Assembly: GCF_900110025.1 (NCBI RefSeq)
Contig: NZ_FOCE01000005.1
Span: forward strand, 1 to 64,000
Direction: 5' to 3'
Length of the DNA stretch: 64,000 bases
From: Gemmobacter aquatilis
GTDB lineage: Bacteria > Pseudomonadota > Alphaproteobacteria > Rhodobacterales > Rhodobacteraceae
The notes below the pieces were generated by a model. It was not told the origin of the DNA, did not search any database, and saw nothing but the letters and a program-made list of their open reading frames with translations. The translations under genes were made by a program, and so were the position numbers. This document shows positions 16,744 to 28,457 of the stretch, piece by piece; within the stretch, counting starts at the first letter, position 1; each line of letters starts with the position of its first letter.

Positions 16744-17958
16744 ATGACCAAGATCAAGGTGGAAAACCCCGTCGTCGAGCTTGACGGCGACGAGATGACC
16801 CGGATCATCTGGGACTTCATCAAACAGAAGCTGATCCTGCCCTATCTCGACATCGACCTGAAATATTACGATCTGGGCATCGAGGAGCGTGACCGCACCA
16901 ACGACCAGATCACCATCGACTCTGCCGAGGCGATCAAGAAATACGGCGTGGGCGTGAAATGCGCCACCATCACCCCGGATGAAGCCCGCGTCGAGGAATT
17001 CAACCTCAAACAGATGTGGAAATCGCCGAACGGCACGATCCGCAACATTCTGGGCGGCGTGATCTTCCGCGAGCCGATCATCTGCAAGAACGTGCCGCGC
17101 CTTGTGCCGGGCTGGACCCAGCCGATCGTGGTGGGCCGCCATGCCTTTGGCGACCAGTATCGCGCCACCGACTTCCGCTTCCCCGGCGCGGGCAAGCTGA
17201 CGATGAAATTCGTCGGCGATGATGGCACCGTGATCGAGCGTGATGTCTATTCGGCGCCGTCCTCGGGCGTGTTCATGGGCATGTACAACCTTGATGACAG
17301 CATCATCGACTTTGCGCGCTCGTCGATGAACTATGGTCTGCTGAAGGGCTGGCCGGTGTACCTGTCGACCAAGAACACCATCCTGAAAGCCTATGACGGG
17401 CGGTTCAAGGATCTGTTCGCGAAGGTCTATGCCGAAGAATTCGAAGACAAGTTCAAGGCGGCGGGCATCCATTACGAACACCGCCTGATCGACGACATGG
17501 TGGCGAGCGCGATGAAATGGTCGGGCGGCTATGTCTGGGCCTGCAAGAACTATGACGGCGACGTGCAGTCGGATACCGTGGCGCAGGGCTTTGGCTCGCT
17601 GGGTCTGATGACCTCGGTGCTGATGACGCCCGATGGGAAAACCGTTGAAGCCGAAGCGGCGCATGGCACGGTGACGCGCCACTATCGCCAGCATCAGGCC
17701 GGCAAGGAAACCTCGACCAACTCGGTTGCGTCGATCTTTGCCTGGACCGGCGGTCTGAAGCATCGCGCCAAGCTCGACGACAATGCGCAACTGATGCGCT
17801 TTGCCCAGACGCTGGAAAAAGTGACGGTGGATGCGGTGGAAGACGGCTGGATGACCAAGGATCTGGCGCTGCTGGTCGGCCCCGATCAGAAGTGGCTGAC
17901 CACCATGGGCTACCTGGAAAAGGTGGACGAATATCTGAACAAGGCGCTGGTGGGCTGA
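16744..17958 (+). CDS. icd: NADP-dependent isocitrate dehydrogenase (eukaryote-like type)
   Basis: 404 residues from ATG 16744, preceded by AAAGGGACGGAC. It oxidatively decarboxylates isocitrate to 2-oxoglutarate in the TCA cycle, producing NADPH. The sequence is of the homodimeric subfamily that includes human IDH1/2: [20 protein letters not shown] at the start, the [19 protein letters not shown] substrate region, and [13 protein letters not shown] in the coenzyme site. The length agrees. It is transcribed alone, with a possible operator upstream and a strong terminator downstream. Confidence 0.96.
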   Translation: MTKIKVENPVVELDGDEMTRIIWDFIKQKLILPYLDIDLKYYDLGIEERDRTNDQITIDSAEAIKKYGVGVKCATITPDEARVEEFNLKQMWKSPNGTIRNILGGVIFREPIICKNVPRLVPGWTQPIVVGRHAFGDQYRATDFRFPGAGKLTMKFVGDDGTVIERDVYSAPSSGVFMGMYNLDDSIIDFARSSMNYGLLKGWPVYLSTKNTILKAYDGRFKDLFAKVYAEEFEDKFKAAGIHYEHRLIDDMVASAMKWSGGYVWACKNYDGDVQSDTVAQGFGSLGLMTSVLMTPDGKTVEAEAAHGTVTRHYRQHQAGKETSTNSVASIFAWTGGLKHRAKLDDNAQLMRFAQTLEKVTVDAVEDGWMTKDLALLVGPDQKWLTTMGYLEKVDEYLNKALVG

Positions 17959-17978
17959 TCCCATCTGCGACGGATCGG

Positions 17979-18007
17979 AAGGGGCGCCCCGCACGGGCGC
18001 CCCTTTT
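17979..18007 (+). terminator. Rho-independent terminator of icd
   Basis: AAGGGGCGCCC (17979-17989), a 5-base loop, GGGCGCCCC (17995-18003) and TTTT. It starts 21 bases after the icd stop. Being nearly symmetrical, it may also serve the leftward small gene at 18012. Confidence 0.85.
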
Positions 18008-18011
18008 GCGT

Positions 18012-18221
18012 TCAGAACGGCCCGTGACCACCGGGGCCAAGGCCGAGATCGCGCAGGATATGAGGGCCAAGCAGCGACAGGTCATCCGGCAGGCGCTGCC
18101 GTCTGGGCCGCAGGATCGCCGCAAGGGTGGCGCGCAGCACACGCCAGGGGCCGTGCTGGGCAATGAGGTCGTGCAGATCGGGCACCGGGACGGGTGCCGA
18201 CAAAACAGGGCTGTGTGTCAT
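18012..18221 (-). CDS. Small DUF1127-like protein
   Basis: 69 residues, convergent with icd. The middle and end (LIAQHGPWRVLRATLAAIL, then basic RPRRQRLPDDL, then LGPHILRDLGL) resemble the small arginine-rich DUF1127-type proteins of Rhodobacterales, whose C-terminus typically ends in LxxHxLRDIGL. Some of these bind RNA and act in stress responses, phosphate or carbon metabolism. The ribosome binding site (GGGAAATCAT) is modest. An unannotated 35-residue ORF with a stronger site lies upstream on the same strand. Membership is judged by eye, so confidence is moderate. Confidence 0.55.
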   Translation of the reverse strand: MTHSPVLSAPVPVPDLHDLIAQHGPWRVLRATLAAILRPRRQRLPDDLSLLGPHILRDLGLGPGGHGPF

Positions 18222-18609
18222 ATGATTTCCCGGCTGCGGGACGCGCAGGCGGGCTCCGATTGGGAAATGTGGAAAAGCGCGCCAGTCAGGCGGGCCGAGT
18301 CATCGCAAGGAAGGAAGGGGCGTCAGACGCCCGAACGCTCAACCGAACTGATACAGTCCATGTGAGATGGTGGCACGGCGCGCGACATATCGGGCCGTTC
18401 CGGTCAAGCTGCCACCCGTGAAAGCGCCGGTAAATGCAAAAGTCATACGGCGCCTCCCTGTGATCTGGCGTTGCGAATGGTCATATGAAACACGACTCAC
18501 CCCGCAACCCAAAGCAGTTTTGCGGCAGAGCCTGAAAAGCGGCGGGGGCGTGGGATCTGCGCCACAGCCCCCCTTGCCCCCCGCCGCACAGTCATGCCAT
18601 CACCGCGCC
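18222..18609. other. Intergenic region with a possible small ORF and a hairpin
   Basis: 388 bases between the leftward DUF1127-like gene and the rightward YitT gene. It holds the 35-residue ORF described separately (18339-18446, minus) and a small hairpin GGGCGTC/GACGCCC at 18318-18332, just past the end of that ORF. Promoters for both directions must be here; I see no confident -35/-10 pairs. Confidence 0.5.
18339..18446 (-). CDS. Possible 35-residue small protein
   Basis: ATG at 18446 (minus) is preceded by GGGAGG at six bases, the strongest ribosome binding site in this neighbourhood. The frame runs 35 codons (MTFAFTGAFTGGSLTGT, then ARYVARRATISHGLYQFG) to TGA at 18339. The N-terminus is hydrophobic and Gly/Thr-rich, the C-terminus basic. 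A short hairpin (18318-18332) follows. It lies 117 bases upstream of the DUF1127-like gene on the same strand, and short basic proteins often pair in such loci. I know of no match; it could also be a leader peptide or the 5' part of a decayed DUF1127 gene. Confidence 0.45.
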   Translation of the reverse strand: MTFAFTGAFTGGSLTGTARYVARRATISHGLYQFG

Positions 18610-19212
18610 ATGACCGGAAACACCCGCCACAGCCTGATCGACGACGCGCAAGGGATTGCCTATGGCAGCCTGATGGCGAGTTTTGGGATCGTGATCCTGA
18701 CGCATCTGGGCTTTGTCACCGGGCAGACGGCGGGGCTGGCGGTGCTGATTTCCTATGCCACGGGCTGGGGCTTCGGGCCGGTGTTCTTTGCGATCAACCT
18801 GCCGTTCTACTGGCTGGGCTACAAGCGGATGGGGCCGGTTTTCGTGGCGAAGACCTTTGTCGCGGTGGGGCTTTTATCGGTGGTCAGCGCGATATTGCCG
18901 CAGTATGTGAGCTTTGCCACGCTGCATCCGGCGGTGGGGGCGGTGCTGTTCGGCTTCGTCTCCGGCTCGGCGCTGCTGGCGCTGTTCCGCCATGGGGCGA
19001 GCCTGGGCGGCGTGGGGATCGTGGCGCTGTATCTGCAGGACAAGACCGGGTTCAAGGCGGGTTGGACGCAGATCCTGTTCGACATCTGCGTCTTCGCCAT
19101 TGCGCTGACGCTGCGCGACGCGGTGACGGTGGCCTGGTCGGCGCTGGGGGCGCTGGTGCTGAATCTTGTCATCACCATGAACCATCGCCGCGACCGCTAT
19201 ATCGCCACCTGA
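18610..19212 (+). CDS. YitT-family (DUF161) membrane protein, copy 1
   Basis: 200 residues from ATG 18610 (MTGNTRHSLIDDAQG); the frame is open for 81 codons further upstream but that part is proline-rich and not family-like. Five hydrophobic segments are visible. The YitT pattern TAGLAVLISYATGWGFGPVFFAINLPFYWLGYKRMG is seen at about residues 40-75, and SLGGVGIVALYLQD near 135. YitT proteins are inner-membrane proteins of unknown transport function. It is followed 75 bases later by a paralogue of nearly the same length. Confidence 0.85.
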   Translation: MTGNTRHSLIDDAQGIAYGSLMASFGIVILTHLGFVTGQTAGLAVLISYATGWGFGPVFFAINLPFYWLGYKRMGPVFVAKTFVAVGLLSVVSAILPQYVSFATLHPAVGAVLFGFVSGSALLALFRHGASLGGVGIVALYLQDKTGFKAGWTQILFDICVFAIALTLRDAVTVAWSALGALVLNLVITMNHRRDRYIAT

Positions 19213-19287
19213 GCCAGTCGCCGGGCGCATTGCTGCATTGCAGCGCCAGCATTGGACGGGGGCGGCGATTTCGGGCAGATATAGGTC

Positions 19288-19902
19288 ATGGATACTGACC
19301 TTAAATCTGAACCCCGCTATTCGCTGTTCGAAGATGCGCAGGGCTTGCTGGCCGCCTCGATTCAGGCGGCGCTGGGGATTCACCTGCTGCGCGCGGCGGG
19401 GCTGATCACCGGGGGCACGGCGGGGCTGGCGCTGCTGATCGCCTATACCAGCGGCTGGGGCTTTGGCCCGGTGTTCTTTACCGTCAACCTGCCCTTCTAC
19501 ATCTTCGCCTATCTGCGCAAGGGCACCGCGTTCACGGTGAAAAGCTTTGCCACTGTCACCGCGGTTTCGCTGCTGGCCGATGTGATGGCGCCCTTCGTGC
19601 CGGTGGCGGGCATCCATCCGGCGGCGGCGGCGGTGCTGTTCGGGGTCAGCGCGGGCGTCGGCCTGCTGGGCCTGTTCCGCCACACATCGAGCCTGGGCGG
19701 CGTGTCGATCGTGGCGCTGATCCTGCAAGACCGGTTCGGCATCCGCGCGGGCTGGATTCAGCTGGGTTATGACCTGACGCTGTTCGCGGTGGCGCTGATC
19801 TTCCTGGCGCCCGACCGGGTGATGTGGTCGCTGCTTGGGGCCGCCATTCTGAACTTCATCGTCGCCGTGAACCATCGCCGCGACTGGTATGTGGTGAGTT
19901 GA
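19288..19902 (+). CDS. YitT-family (DUF161) membrane protein, copy 2
   Basis: 204 residues. It aligns with the preceding gene over its whole length: LFEDAQGLLAASIQAALGI corresponds to LIDDAQGIAYGSLMASFGI, and both share SGWGFGPVFF-type, SLGGVSIVAL-type and final NHRRDxY segments. Two adjacent single-domain paralogues suggest a tandem gene duplication and perhaps a heterodimer. Function unknown beyond membrane location. The ATG is at 19288; typA follows 110 bases later. Confidence 0.85.
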   Translation: MDTDLKSEPRYSLFEDAQGLLAASIQAALGIHLLRAAGLITGGTAGLALLIAYTSGWGFGPVFFTVNLPFYIFAYLRKGTAFTVKSFATVTAVSLLADVMAPFVPVAGIHPAAAAVLFGVSAGVGLLGLFRHTSSLGGVSIVALILQDRFGIRAGWIQLGYDLTLFAVALIFLAPDRVMWSLLGAAILNFIVAVNHRRDWYVVS

Positions 19903-20011
19903 CGCAGCGCCACGGCGCTATCTCGCCTTGAAACACAGGTTTCACTGGCCTTTCCCGGCGCTGTCGGTTATGGCCCGCGCAACTGCAGAAAAACCGAAAG
20001 AGACCCTCCCG

Positions 20012-21829
20012 ATGGAGCTTCGCAACATCGCGATCATCGCGCACGTTGACCATGGCAAAACGACCCTTGTGGACGAACTGCTGAAACAGTCCGGCTCGTT
20101 CCGCGAAAATCAGGCCGTTTCCGAACGCGCGATGGACAGCAATGACATCGAACGCGAGCGCGGCATCACCATTCTGGCGAAATGCACGAGCGTCGAACAT
20201 GACGGGATGCGCATCAATATCGTCGATACCCCCGGCCACGCCGATTTCGGCGGCGAGGTGGAACGCATCCTGAGCATGGTGGACGGCGTTGTCCTGCTGG
20301 TGGACGCCGCCGAAGGCCCGATGCCGCAGACCAAGTTCGTGACCTCGAAAGCGCTGGCGCTGGGGCTGCGCCCGATCGTGGTGCTGAACAAGGTGGACAA
20401 GCCGGACGCCGAACCCGACCGCGCGCTGAACGAGGTGTTCGACCTGTTCGCCAACCTCGGCGCCTCGGATGAACAGCTCGATTTCCCGCATCTTTACGCC
20501 TCGGGCCGTGCTGGCTGGGCCGATGACTCGCTGGACGGGCCGCGCAAGGATCTGACCGCGCTGTTCGATCTGGTGGTGAAGCACGTCCCCGCCCCGAAAC
20601 AGGTGGCGCGCGCCGAAGAGCCGTTCCAGATGCTGGCGACCACCCTGTCGGCCGACCCGTTCATCGGCCGCATCCTGACCGGCCGGGTTGAGGCGGGCAC
20701 CATCAAGGTGGGCGCTTCGCTGAAGGCGCTGACCCGTGACGGCGAGCGGATCGAACAGTTCCGCGTGACCAAGATCCTCGCCTTCCGCGGGCTGAGCCAG
20801 ACCCCGATCGAAGAAGCGCAGGCCGGAGACATCGTGACGCTGGCCGGCATGACCAAGGCCACCGTGGCCGATACGCTGTGCGATCTGTCGGTGGAAACCG
20901 CCCTGCCCGCCCAGCCGATCGACCCGCCGACCATCTCTGTCACCTTCGGCATCAATGACTCGCCGCTGGCGGGCAAGGATGGCAACAAGGTTCAATCCCG
21001 CGTCATCCGCGAACGGCTGATGCGCGAATCCGAAGTGAACGTGGCGATCAAGGTCGAAGACACGCCGGGCGGCGAGGCGTTCATCGTTTCGGGCCGGGGC
21101 GAACTGCAGATGGGCGTGCTGATCGAGAACATGCGCCGCGAAGGGTTCGAGCTGTCGATCTCGCGCCCGCGCGTGATCTTCCGGGAAGAAGACGGCGTGC
21201 GGATGGAGCCGGTGGAAGAAGTCATCATCGATGTCGATGACGAATATTCCGGCGCGGTGATCGAGAAGCTGACCGGCGAGCGCAAGGGCGATCTGGTCGA
21301 GATGAAACCGGCGGGTGTGGGCAAGACCCGCATCGTGGCGCATGTGCCGTCGCGCGGGCTGATCGGCTATCACGGCCAGTTCATGACCGATACGCGCGGC
21401 ACCGGCGTGCTGAACCGTATCTTCCATGGCTGGGTGCCGCATAAGGGCCCGATCCAGGGGCGGCGTCAGGGCGTGATGATCTCGATGGAAAACGGCGTGT
21501 CGGTGTCTTACGCGCTGTGGAAGCTGGAAGATCGCGGGCGTTTCTTCATCGGCGCGCAGGAAGCGGTGTATCAGGGCATGATCCTGGGCGAGCACAACCG
21601 CGACAACGATCTGGAAATCAACCCGATCCGCGGCAAGCAGCTGACCAACGTCCGCGCCTCGGGCACGGATGAAGCGGTGCGCCTGACGACGCCGGTGCGG
21701 ATGAGCCTGGAAGAATCCATCGCCTATATCGAAGACGATGAACTGGTCGAAGTGACGCCGAAATCCATCCGGATGCGCAAGCGCCACCTTGACCCGCATG
21801 AGCGCAAGCGCGCCAGCCGGTCGGAGTGA
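20012..21829 (+). CDS. typA: Ribosome-associated GTPase TypA/BipA
   Basis: 605 residues from ATG 20012, matching the family start [20 protein letters not shown]; the open frame runs 28 codons further upstream but those residues are not conserved. G1 AHVDHGKT, the switch region [11 protein letters not shown]3 [14 protein letters not shown] and G4 NKVDKPDA are all present. A beta-barrel, EF-G-like domains III and V and the BipA-specific C-terminus ([19 protein letters not shown]) follow. BipA binds 70S ribosomes and supports ribosome assembly and growth under stress or cold. Single gene with its own terminator. Confidence 0.97.
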   Translation: MELRNIAIIAHVDHGKTTLVDELLKQSGSFRENQAVSERAMDSNDIERERGITILAKCTSVEHDGMRINIVDTPGHADFGGEVERILSMVDGVVLLVDAAEGPMPQTKFVTSKALALGLRPIVVLNKVDKPDAEPDRALNEVFDLFANLGASDEQLDFPHLYASGRAGWADDSLDGPRKDLTALFDLVVKHVPAPKQVARAEEPFQMLATTLSADPFIGRILTGRVEAGTIKVGASLKALTRDGERIEQFRVTKILAFRGLSQTPIEEAQAGDIVTLAGMTKATVADTLCDLSVETALPAQPIDPPTISVTFGINDSPLAGKDGNKVQSRVIRERLMRESEVNVAIKVEDTPGGEAFIVSGRGELQMGVLIENMRREGFELSISRPRVIFREEDGVRMEPVEEVIIDVDDEYSGAVIEKLTGERKGDLVEMKPAGVGKTRIVAHVPSRGLIGYHGQFMTDTRGTGVLNRIFHGWVPHKGPIQGRRQGVMISMENGVSVSYALWKLEDRGRFFIGAQEAVYQGMILGEHNRDNDLEINPIRGKQLTNVRASGTDEAVRLTTPVRMSLEESIAYIEDDELVEVTPKSIRMRKRHLDPHERKRASRSE

Positions 21830-21841
21830 CCCGAACGAAGC

Positions 21842-21889
21842 GGGGGGCCAGCCCCCCGCACCCCCCGGGATATTTCTGCCAAGATGAAA
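21842..21889 (+). repeat. Dispersed intergenic repeat, copy 3
   Basis: Hairpin GGGGGGC CA GCCCCCC, then GCACCCCCCGGG and the core ATATTTCTGCCAAGATGAA (21870-21888). It lies directly after typA and before its terminator. Confidence 0.8.
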
Positions 21890-21893
21890 TGGG

Positions 21894-21930
21894 AAACGCC
21901 GTAGCTTTGGGCTGCGGCGTTTTTCGTTTT
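21894..21930 (+). terminator. Rho-independent terminator of typA
   Basis: AAACGCCGTAGC (21894-21905) pairs with GCTGCGGCGTTT (21911-21922), with one wobble pair, followed by a T-rich tail (TTTTCGTTTTT). It lies between the convergent typA and class II amidotransferase genes. Confidence 0.88.
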
Positions 21931-21946
21931 TGGCGGTGGAGACAGA

Positions 21947-22741
21947 TCAGGCCGCAGCCGCCAGACGGCAGGGCAGGAACGGTTCCACCACCACATCCGC
22001 ACCTTCGAAGGTGCAGAAACTGGCCGACGGAATCTCCAGCCAGTCGCCCTGATCGCTTTCCAGCGGTTCCGAGACCACGGCGCGGCCGCCCCGGGTGTCG
22101 GACCAGCGGTGATAGAGGCTGGGCGCCTGATGGTCTGTCGCATAGCGCATGGCATAAAGCCGCTGGCCATCCGACATGGCGACGGTCAGGCGCAGATGCG
22201 GGGCGGCGCCCTTGGCGCGCGACAGGCGGATGAACTGCGCCGCAGCACGTTCCATGGCGCCGCGCGGATCATTCTCCAACCCTTCGGCCAGCGCCACGAG
22301 GAACAGCGCCTCGCTGTCGGTCGCGCCCTTGCGCTGCGGATAGAGCGCGTCGGGGATCAGCATGTCGGCATCGCGGCGCATCGCGTCATAGCCGCCGACC
22401 TGTCCGTTATGCATGAAGCTCCACCGCCCGTGGGTGAAGGGATGGCAGTTGTTGCGGCTGGTCGCCGTACCGGTGGAGGCGCGGACATGGGCGAGGAACA
22501 GGCCGGAGCGCACGGTCGCGACAAGGGAGCGGAGGTTCGGGTCGCTCCACGCCGGCATCACGTCGCGGTAGAGGCCGGGTTCCGGCCGGTCGCCATACCA
22601 GGCGATCCCGAAACCATCGGCGTTGATCGCGGTGCGGCATTCGGTGGCGCAATGGCTTTGATGGATCAGCGAATGGCCGGGGCGGCTGACGATATCCTCG
22701 AGAAAGATCGGTGCGCCGATATAGGCGGCCCAGCGGCACAT
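21947..22741 (-). CDS. Class II glutamine amidotransferase (YafJ/EgtC-like)
   Basis: 264 residues starting MCRWAAYIGAP; the start at 22741 is fixed by Cys2, the N-terminal nucleophile that must be exposed after Met removal. Further Ntn-hydrolase elements are HQSHCATE, NADGFGIAWYG, AHVRASTGTATSRNNCHPF and FMHNGQVGG. The protein is a stand-alone glutaminase domain of the YafJ/EgtC/Gn-AT-II type. The partner synthetase and acceptor are unknown; no ergothioneine genes are near. It is divergent from an Lrp-type regulator with 170 bases between starts. Confidence 0.87.
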   Translation of the reverse strand: MCRWAAYIGAPIFLEDIVSRPGHSLIHQSHCATECRTAINADGFGIAWYGDRPEPGLYRDVMPAWSDPNLRSLVATVRSGLFLAHVRASTGTATSRNNCHPFTHGRWSFMHNGQVGGYDAMRRDADMLIPDALYPQRKGATDSEALFLVALAEGLENDPRGAMERAAAQFIRLSRAKGAAPHLRLTVAMSDGQRLYAMRYATDHQAPSLYHRWSDTRGGRAVVSEPLESDQGDWLEIPSASFCTFEGADVVVEPFLPCRLAAAA

Positions 22742-22911
22742 CAGCGCCCCCTTGCGGCATCTGCCGCCCGTTTTTGCCCGTGCATCAAGACCTGCCCCGC
22801 CTTGTTTGTTTTTCTGCACCTGCATCATACGCGATGTATCAGGAATATGAAGCCGGATTTTTCGGCCATTCCGGCTTGCTTTTGGGAGGTTTTCCCGCAA
22901 TCCTTCTATTC

Positions 22912-23370
22912 ATGGAGAAACTGGACCATATCGACCGCCGCATCCTGACCATCCTGCAACGCGACGCCAGCCTCTCGCTGGAAGAACTGGGCGAGGAGGT
23001 CGGGCTGTCCCGCAATGCCGTCTGGCGCCGGGTGCGGGTGCTGGAGGACAGCGGCGTGATCCGCGCGCGGGTGGCGCTGCTGGATGCCGAGCGGATCGGG
23101 TTGGGGTTGACGGTGTTCATGCTGATCCGCACGGATCGCCACACGCCGGACTGGCTGGAGCGGTTTGCCGAAGCCACGCGCGAGATGCCGGAGATTCTGG
23201 GCGCCTACCGGATGACCGGCGATCTGGATTATCTGGTGCGGGCGCGGGTGGCGGATGTGAAAGCCTATGACCGGCTGTATCGCGCGCTGGTGGCGCGGGT
23301 TGATCTGCACGATGTGTCGGCCAGTTTCGTGATGGAGGAGCTGAAGGACACCACCGCCCTGCCGCTGTGA
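22912..23370 (+). CDS. Lrp/AsnC-family transcriptional regulator
   Basis: 152 residues from ATG 22912 (MEKLDHIDRRILTILQRD). The N-terminal winged HTH (about 1-60: SLSLEELGEEVGLSRNAVWRRVRVLEDSGVI) and the C-terminal RAM/ACT-like domain (VTGDLDYLV-type: MTGDLDYLVRARVADVKAYD) are typical. Such regulators sense amino acids. The divergent amidotransferase gene is a plausible target. The intergenic region has ATAC-GCGAT-GTAT at 22827-22839, a possible site. The ribosome binding site is weak. Confidence 0.9.
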   Translation: MEKLDHIDRRILTILQRDASLSLEELGEEVGLSRNAVWRRVRVLEDSGVIRARVALLDAERIGLGLTVFMLIRTDRHTPDWLERFAEATREMPEILGAYRMTGDLDYLVRARVADVKAYDRLYRALVARVDLHDVSASFVMEELKDTTALPL

Positions 23371-23372
23371 AA

Positions 23373-23394
23373 AAGGGGCCGAAGCCGGCCCCTT
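23373..23394. terminator. Bidirectional hairpin terminator between lrp-like gene and DUF1330 gene
   Basis: AAGGGGCCG / CGGCCCCTT with a 4-base loop. On the minus strand the stem is followed by a run of T (complement of AAAA at 23371-23374), so it terminates the leftward alaS-DUF1330 transcript best; on the plus strand the T tail is short. Confidence 0.65.
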
Positions 23395-23419
23395 CTGCGT
23401 CAGATGCGGTGCTGGCCGG

Positions 23420-23710
23420 TCACTCGGCCTCTTCGACCACGCAAAGATCGCGGATGCTGGCGCCCTTCGCATGGGCCAGCGCCGCCTGATATTCGGCGCT
23501 GTTGTAGCAGGCGACCGCCGCTTCCAGCGAGGGGAAGCGGGCGACCACGTTGCGCGGGCGGTCAGTGCCTTCCAGCTGCACATGGCGACCGCCACGGGCG
23601 AGGAACTTGCCCCCATGCGCGGCGATGGCCGGACCGGCGGCCACGGCATATTTGCCGTAAGCCTCCGCGTCGGTGACGGTGACATGGGCGATCCAGAGGG
23701 CGGTGGGCAT
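23420..23710 (-). CDS. DUF1330-family protein
   Basis: 96 residues, a full-length DUF1330 (dimeric alpha/beta-barrel, ABM-like) protein: ALWIAHVTVTDAEAYGKYA, then GGKFLARGGRHVQLEG, then VVARFPSLEAAVACYNSAEYQ. No catalytic function is established for this family. It lies three bases downstream of alaS on the same strand and shares the terminator beyond it, so it is probably made from the alaS transcript; a link with tRNA charging is not known. Confidence 0.85.
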   Translation of the reverse strand: MPTALWIAHVTVTDAEAYGKYAVAAGPAIAAHGGKFLARGGRHVQLEGTDRPRNVVARFPSLEAAVACYNSAEYQAALAHAKGASIRDLCVVEEAE

Positions 23711-23713
23711 GGG

Positions 23714-26374
<2,661 letters not shown>

Positions 26375-26477
26375 GATGTCGTGGCTCCGCAGCTGCGCCG
26401 CTTGGGCGAATGGGCAATTCCGCTTCGTTTAACGGCGCGCGGCGGGGCTGTCCACCATTGCGCGGCGCAGGCCATGA

Positions 26478-26507
26478 AAAAGGGCGCCCGGTGATAGGGC
26501 GCCCTTT
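26478..26507 (-). terminator. Rho-independent terminator of recA
   Basis: On the minus strand AAAGGGCGCCC pairs with GGGCGCCCTTT around a 7-base loop, and the run of T continues for five bases. It starts 30 bases past the recA stop. Confidence 0.88.
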
Positions 26508-26536
26508 GTTTCCGGGGGGTTGGCGCCCGGATTTGA

Positions 26537-27607
26537 TCAAAGATCCACCACATCCTCGGTTCCACCCTCGGTCATGTGGAAATCAAGCCCGTTGGCGGCG
26601 CGGATCTTGTCTTCGATCTCCATCGCGGTGGCGGGATTGGCCTTGAGGAAGTTCTTGGCATTCTCGCGCCCTTGACCGATGCGCTCGTCGCCATAGGAAT
26701 ACCACGAGCCGGATTTCTCGACCACGCCCGCCTTCACGCCGATGTCGATCAGCTCGCCGGTTTTCGAAATGCCCTCGCCATACATGATGTCGAATTCCAC
26801 CTGTTTGAAGGGCGGCGCCACCTTGTTCTTCACCACCTTGACGCGGGTGGCGTTGCCGACAACCTCGTCCCGGTCCTTGATGGAGCCGGTGCGGCGGATG
26901 TCGAGCCGGACAGAGGCGTAGAATTTCAGCGCGGTGCCGCCCGACGTGGTTTCGGGCGAGCCGAACATCACGCCGATCTTCATGCGGATCTGGTTGATGA
27001 AGATCACCATGCAGTTGGAACGCCCGATCGAGGCGGTCAGCTTGCGCATCGCCTGGCTCATCAGACGGGCCTGGCTGCCCATCTGCATATCGCCCATATC
27101 CCCCTCGATCTCGGCCTTCGGGGTCAGTGCCGCGACCGAATCGACCACAACAAGGCTGACCGCGCCAGAGCGCACAAGGGTATCGACAATCTCCAGCGCC
27201 TGTTCGCCGGTGTCGGGCTGGCTGATCAGCAGCTCGTCCAGATTGACGCCCAGCTTCTTGGCATATTGCGGGTCCAGTGCATGTTCGGCATCGACAAAGG
27301 CGCAGACCCCGCCTTTTTTCTGTTCTTCGGCCACCACATGCAGCGTCAGCGTGGTCTTGCCCGAACTTTCCGGCCCGTAGATTTCAATGATGCGACCCTT
27401 GGGCAGGCCGCCGATCCCCAGCGCAATATCCAGCCCCAGCGAACCGGTCGAGGTCGCTTCGACATCCATCGCGGGGTTGTTGGCCCCAAGCTTCATGATC
27501 GAGCCTTTGCCGAACTGCCGTTCGATTTGTGCCAGTGCGCTTTCAAGCGCCTTCTGCTTATCCATTTCGCGCTTTCCGTTCAGATCGAGAAGGGGTGCCG
27601 TTGCCAT
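26537..27607 (-). CDS. recA: Recombinase RecA
   Basis: 356 residues. It forms filaments on single-stranded DNA, drives homologous recombination and activates LexA cleavage. Walker A GPESSGKT (78-85), Walker [11 protein letters not shown], the L2 region [17 protein letters not shown] and the acidic C-terminus ([10 protein letters not shown]) are all visible. Start [18 protein letters not shown]; the ATG at residue 15 would match the E. coli length, and alphaproteobacterial RecA proteins often have a short N-terminal extension. The upstream SOS box shows LexA control. Confidence 0.98.
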   Translation of the reverse strand: MATAPLLDLNGKREMDKQKALESALAQIERQFGKGSIMKLGANNPAMDVEATSTGSLGLDIALGIGGLPKGRIIEIYGPESSGKTTLTLHVVAEEQKKGGVCAFVDAEHALDPQYAKKLGVNLDELLISQPDTGEQALEIVDTLVRSGAVSLVVVDSVAALTPKAEIEGDMGDMQMGSQARLMSQAMRKLTASIGRSNCMVIFINQIRMKIGVMFGSPETTSGGTALKFYASVRLDIRRTGSIKDRDEVVGNATRVKVVKNKVAPPFKQVEFDIMYGEGISKTGELIDIGVKAGVVEKSGSWYSYGDERIGQGRENAKNFLKANPATAMEIEDKIRAANGLDFHMTEGGTEDVVDL

Positions 27608-27666
27608 CTTTCAGATCCTTATCCCATAGCCGCCCCAGCGGGGCAATGCGCTGCCTGCGCCGATTT

Positions 27667-27681
27667 GTTCTTGTCTTGTTC
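27667..27681 (-). promoter_or_regulatory. SOS (LexA) box of recA
   Basis: GTTC TTGTCTT GTTC on the plus strand, that is GAAC-N7-GAAC towards recA: the exact direct-repeat LexA site of alphaproteobacteria. It lies 60 bases before the recA start. Confidence 0.9.
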
Positions 27682-27809
27682 CAGATGTATGAGGGCAAAA
27701 CAGGAACAATTCAACCGATTTTTCACAAATTCAGCTTTTGCGCGATCTGGTTAAGGGATAGTTTACGCCGCAGGCCATAACCGGGCCGCAGGCAAAAATA
27801 GAGGCAGAA

Positions 27810-28409
27810 ATGCTGGTTTTCTGGCATCAGAGGCTGACGCTTCTCGCCACGCCCAAAACGGGCACCACAGCAATCGAGTCGGCGCTCGAATCGCTGGCGC
27901 ATGTGTCGATCCAGCGGCCGCCGCAGCTGAAACACGCCTCGGTGCGCAAATATCACCGCTTCATCGGCCCCTGGCTGGAAAGCGCGGCGGGGCATCCGTT
28001 CACCGTGATCGCCATGATGCGCGAGCCGCGCGACTGGCTGGGCAGCTGGTATCGCTATCGCCAGCGCGAAGACATGGGCAGCGAAGAGAAAAGCACCGTC
28101 GGCATCAGCTTTGATCAGTTCGTGCGCGACTATTGCGCGGAAAAGCCGCCCGCCCATGCCGCCGTGGGGGCACAGTCGCAGTTTCTTGCCGCAAAGAACG
28201 AGCGTGGGGCAGACCGGATTTTCCGTTACGAGAAGATCGACGAGGTGATCGAGTTTCTGGAAGACCGGCTGGACTGTGCGATCACCCTGCCCCGGTTGAA
28301 CGTCTCGCCGCTCGCCCCGCTGGATCTGGCGCCAGAGACGGAAAAGCTGCTGCGCAAGGTCGCGGCCAAGGATTTCGAGCTTTACGATACGCTGTGTCAA
28401 GCGGGCTGA
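27810..28409 (+). CDS. Sulfotransferase-like P-loop protein
   Basis: 199 residues from ATG 27810. TPKTGTTAIE (14-23) matches the 5'-phosphosulfate-binding loop of PAPS-dependent sulfotransferases and MMREPRDWLGSWYR (69-82) the 3'-phosphate-binding helix. The C-terminal half has FRYEKIDEVIEFLED, typical of the sulfotransferase-2 type. The family transfers sulfate to glycans or small molecules; the acceptor is unknown and no cell-surface genes adjoin. It stands alone between divergent recA and convergent cckA. Confidence 0.78.
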   Translation: MLVFWHQRLTLLATPKTGTTAIESALESLAHVSIQRPPQLKHASVRKYHRFIGPWLESAAGHPFTVIAMMREPRDWLGSWYRYRQREDMGSEEKSTVGISFDQFVRDYCAEKPPAHAAVGAQSQFLAAKNERGADRIFRYEKIDEVIEFLEDRLDCAITLPRLNVSPLAPLDLAPETEKLLRKVAAKDFELYDTLCQAG

Positions 28410-28457
28410 CGGGCAGCGCGACGAACAAGGGGCCAAAGGGGCGGGCCGCGCCCGGGA

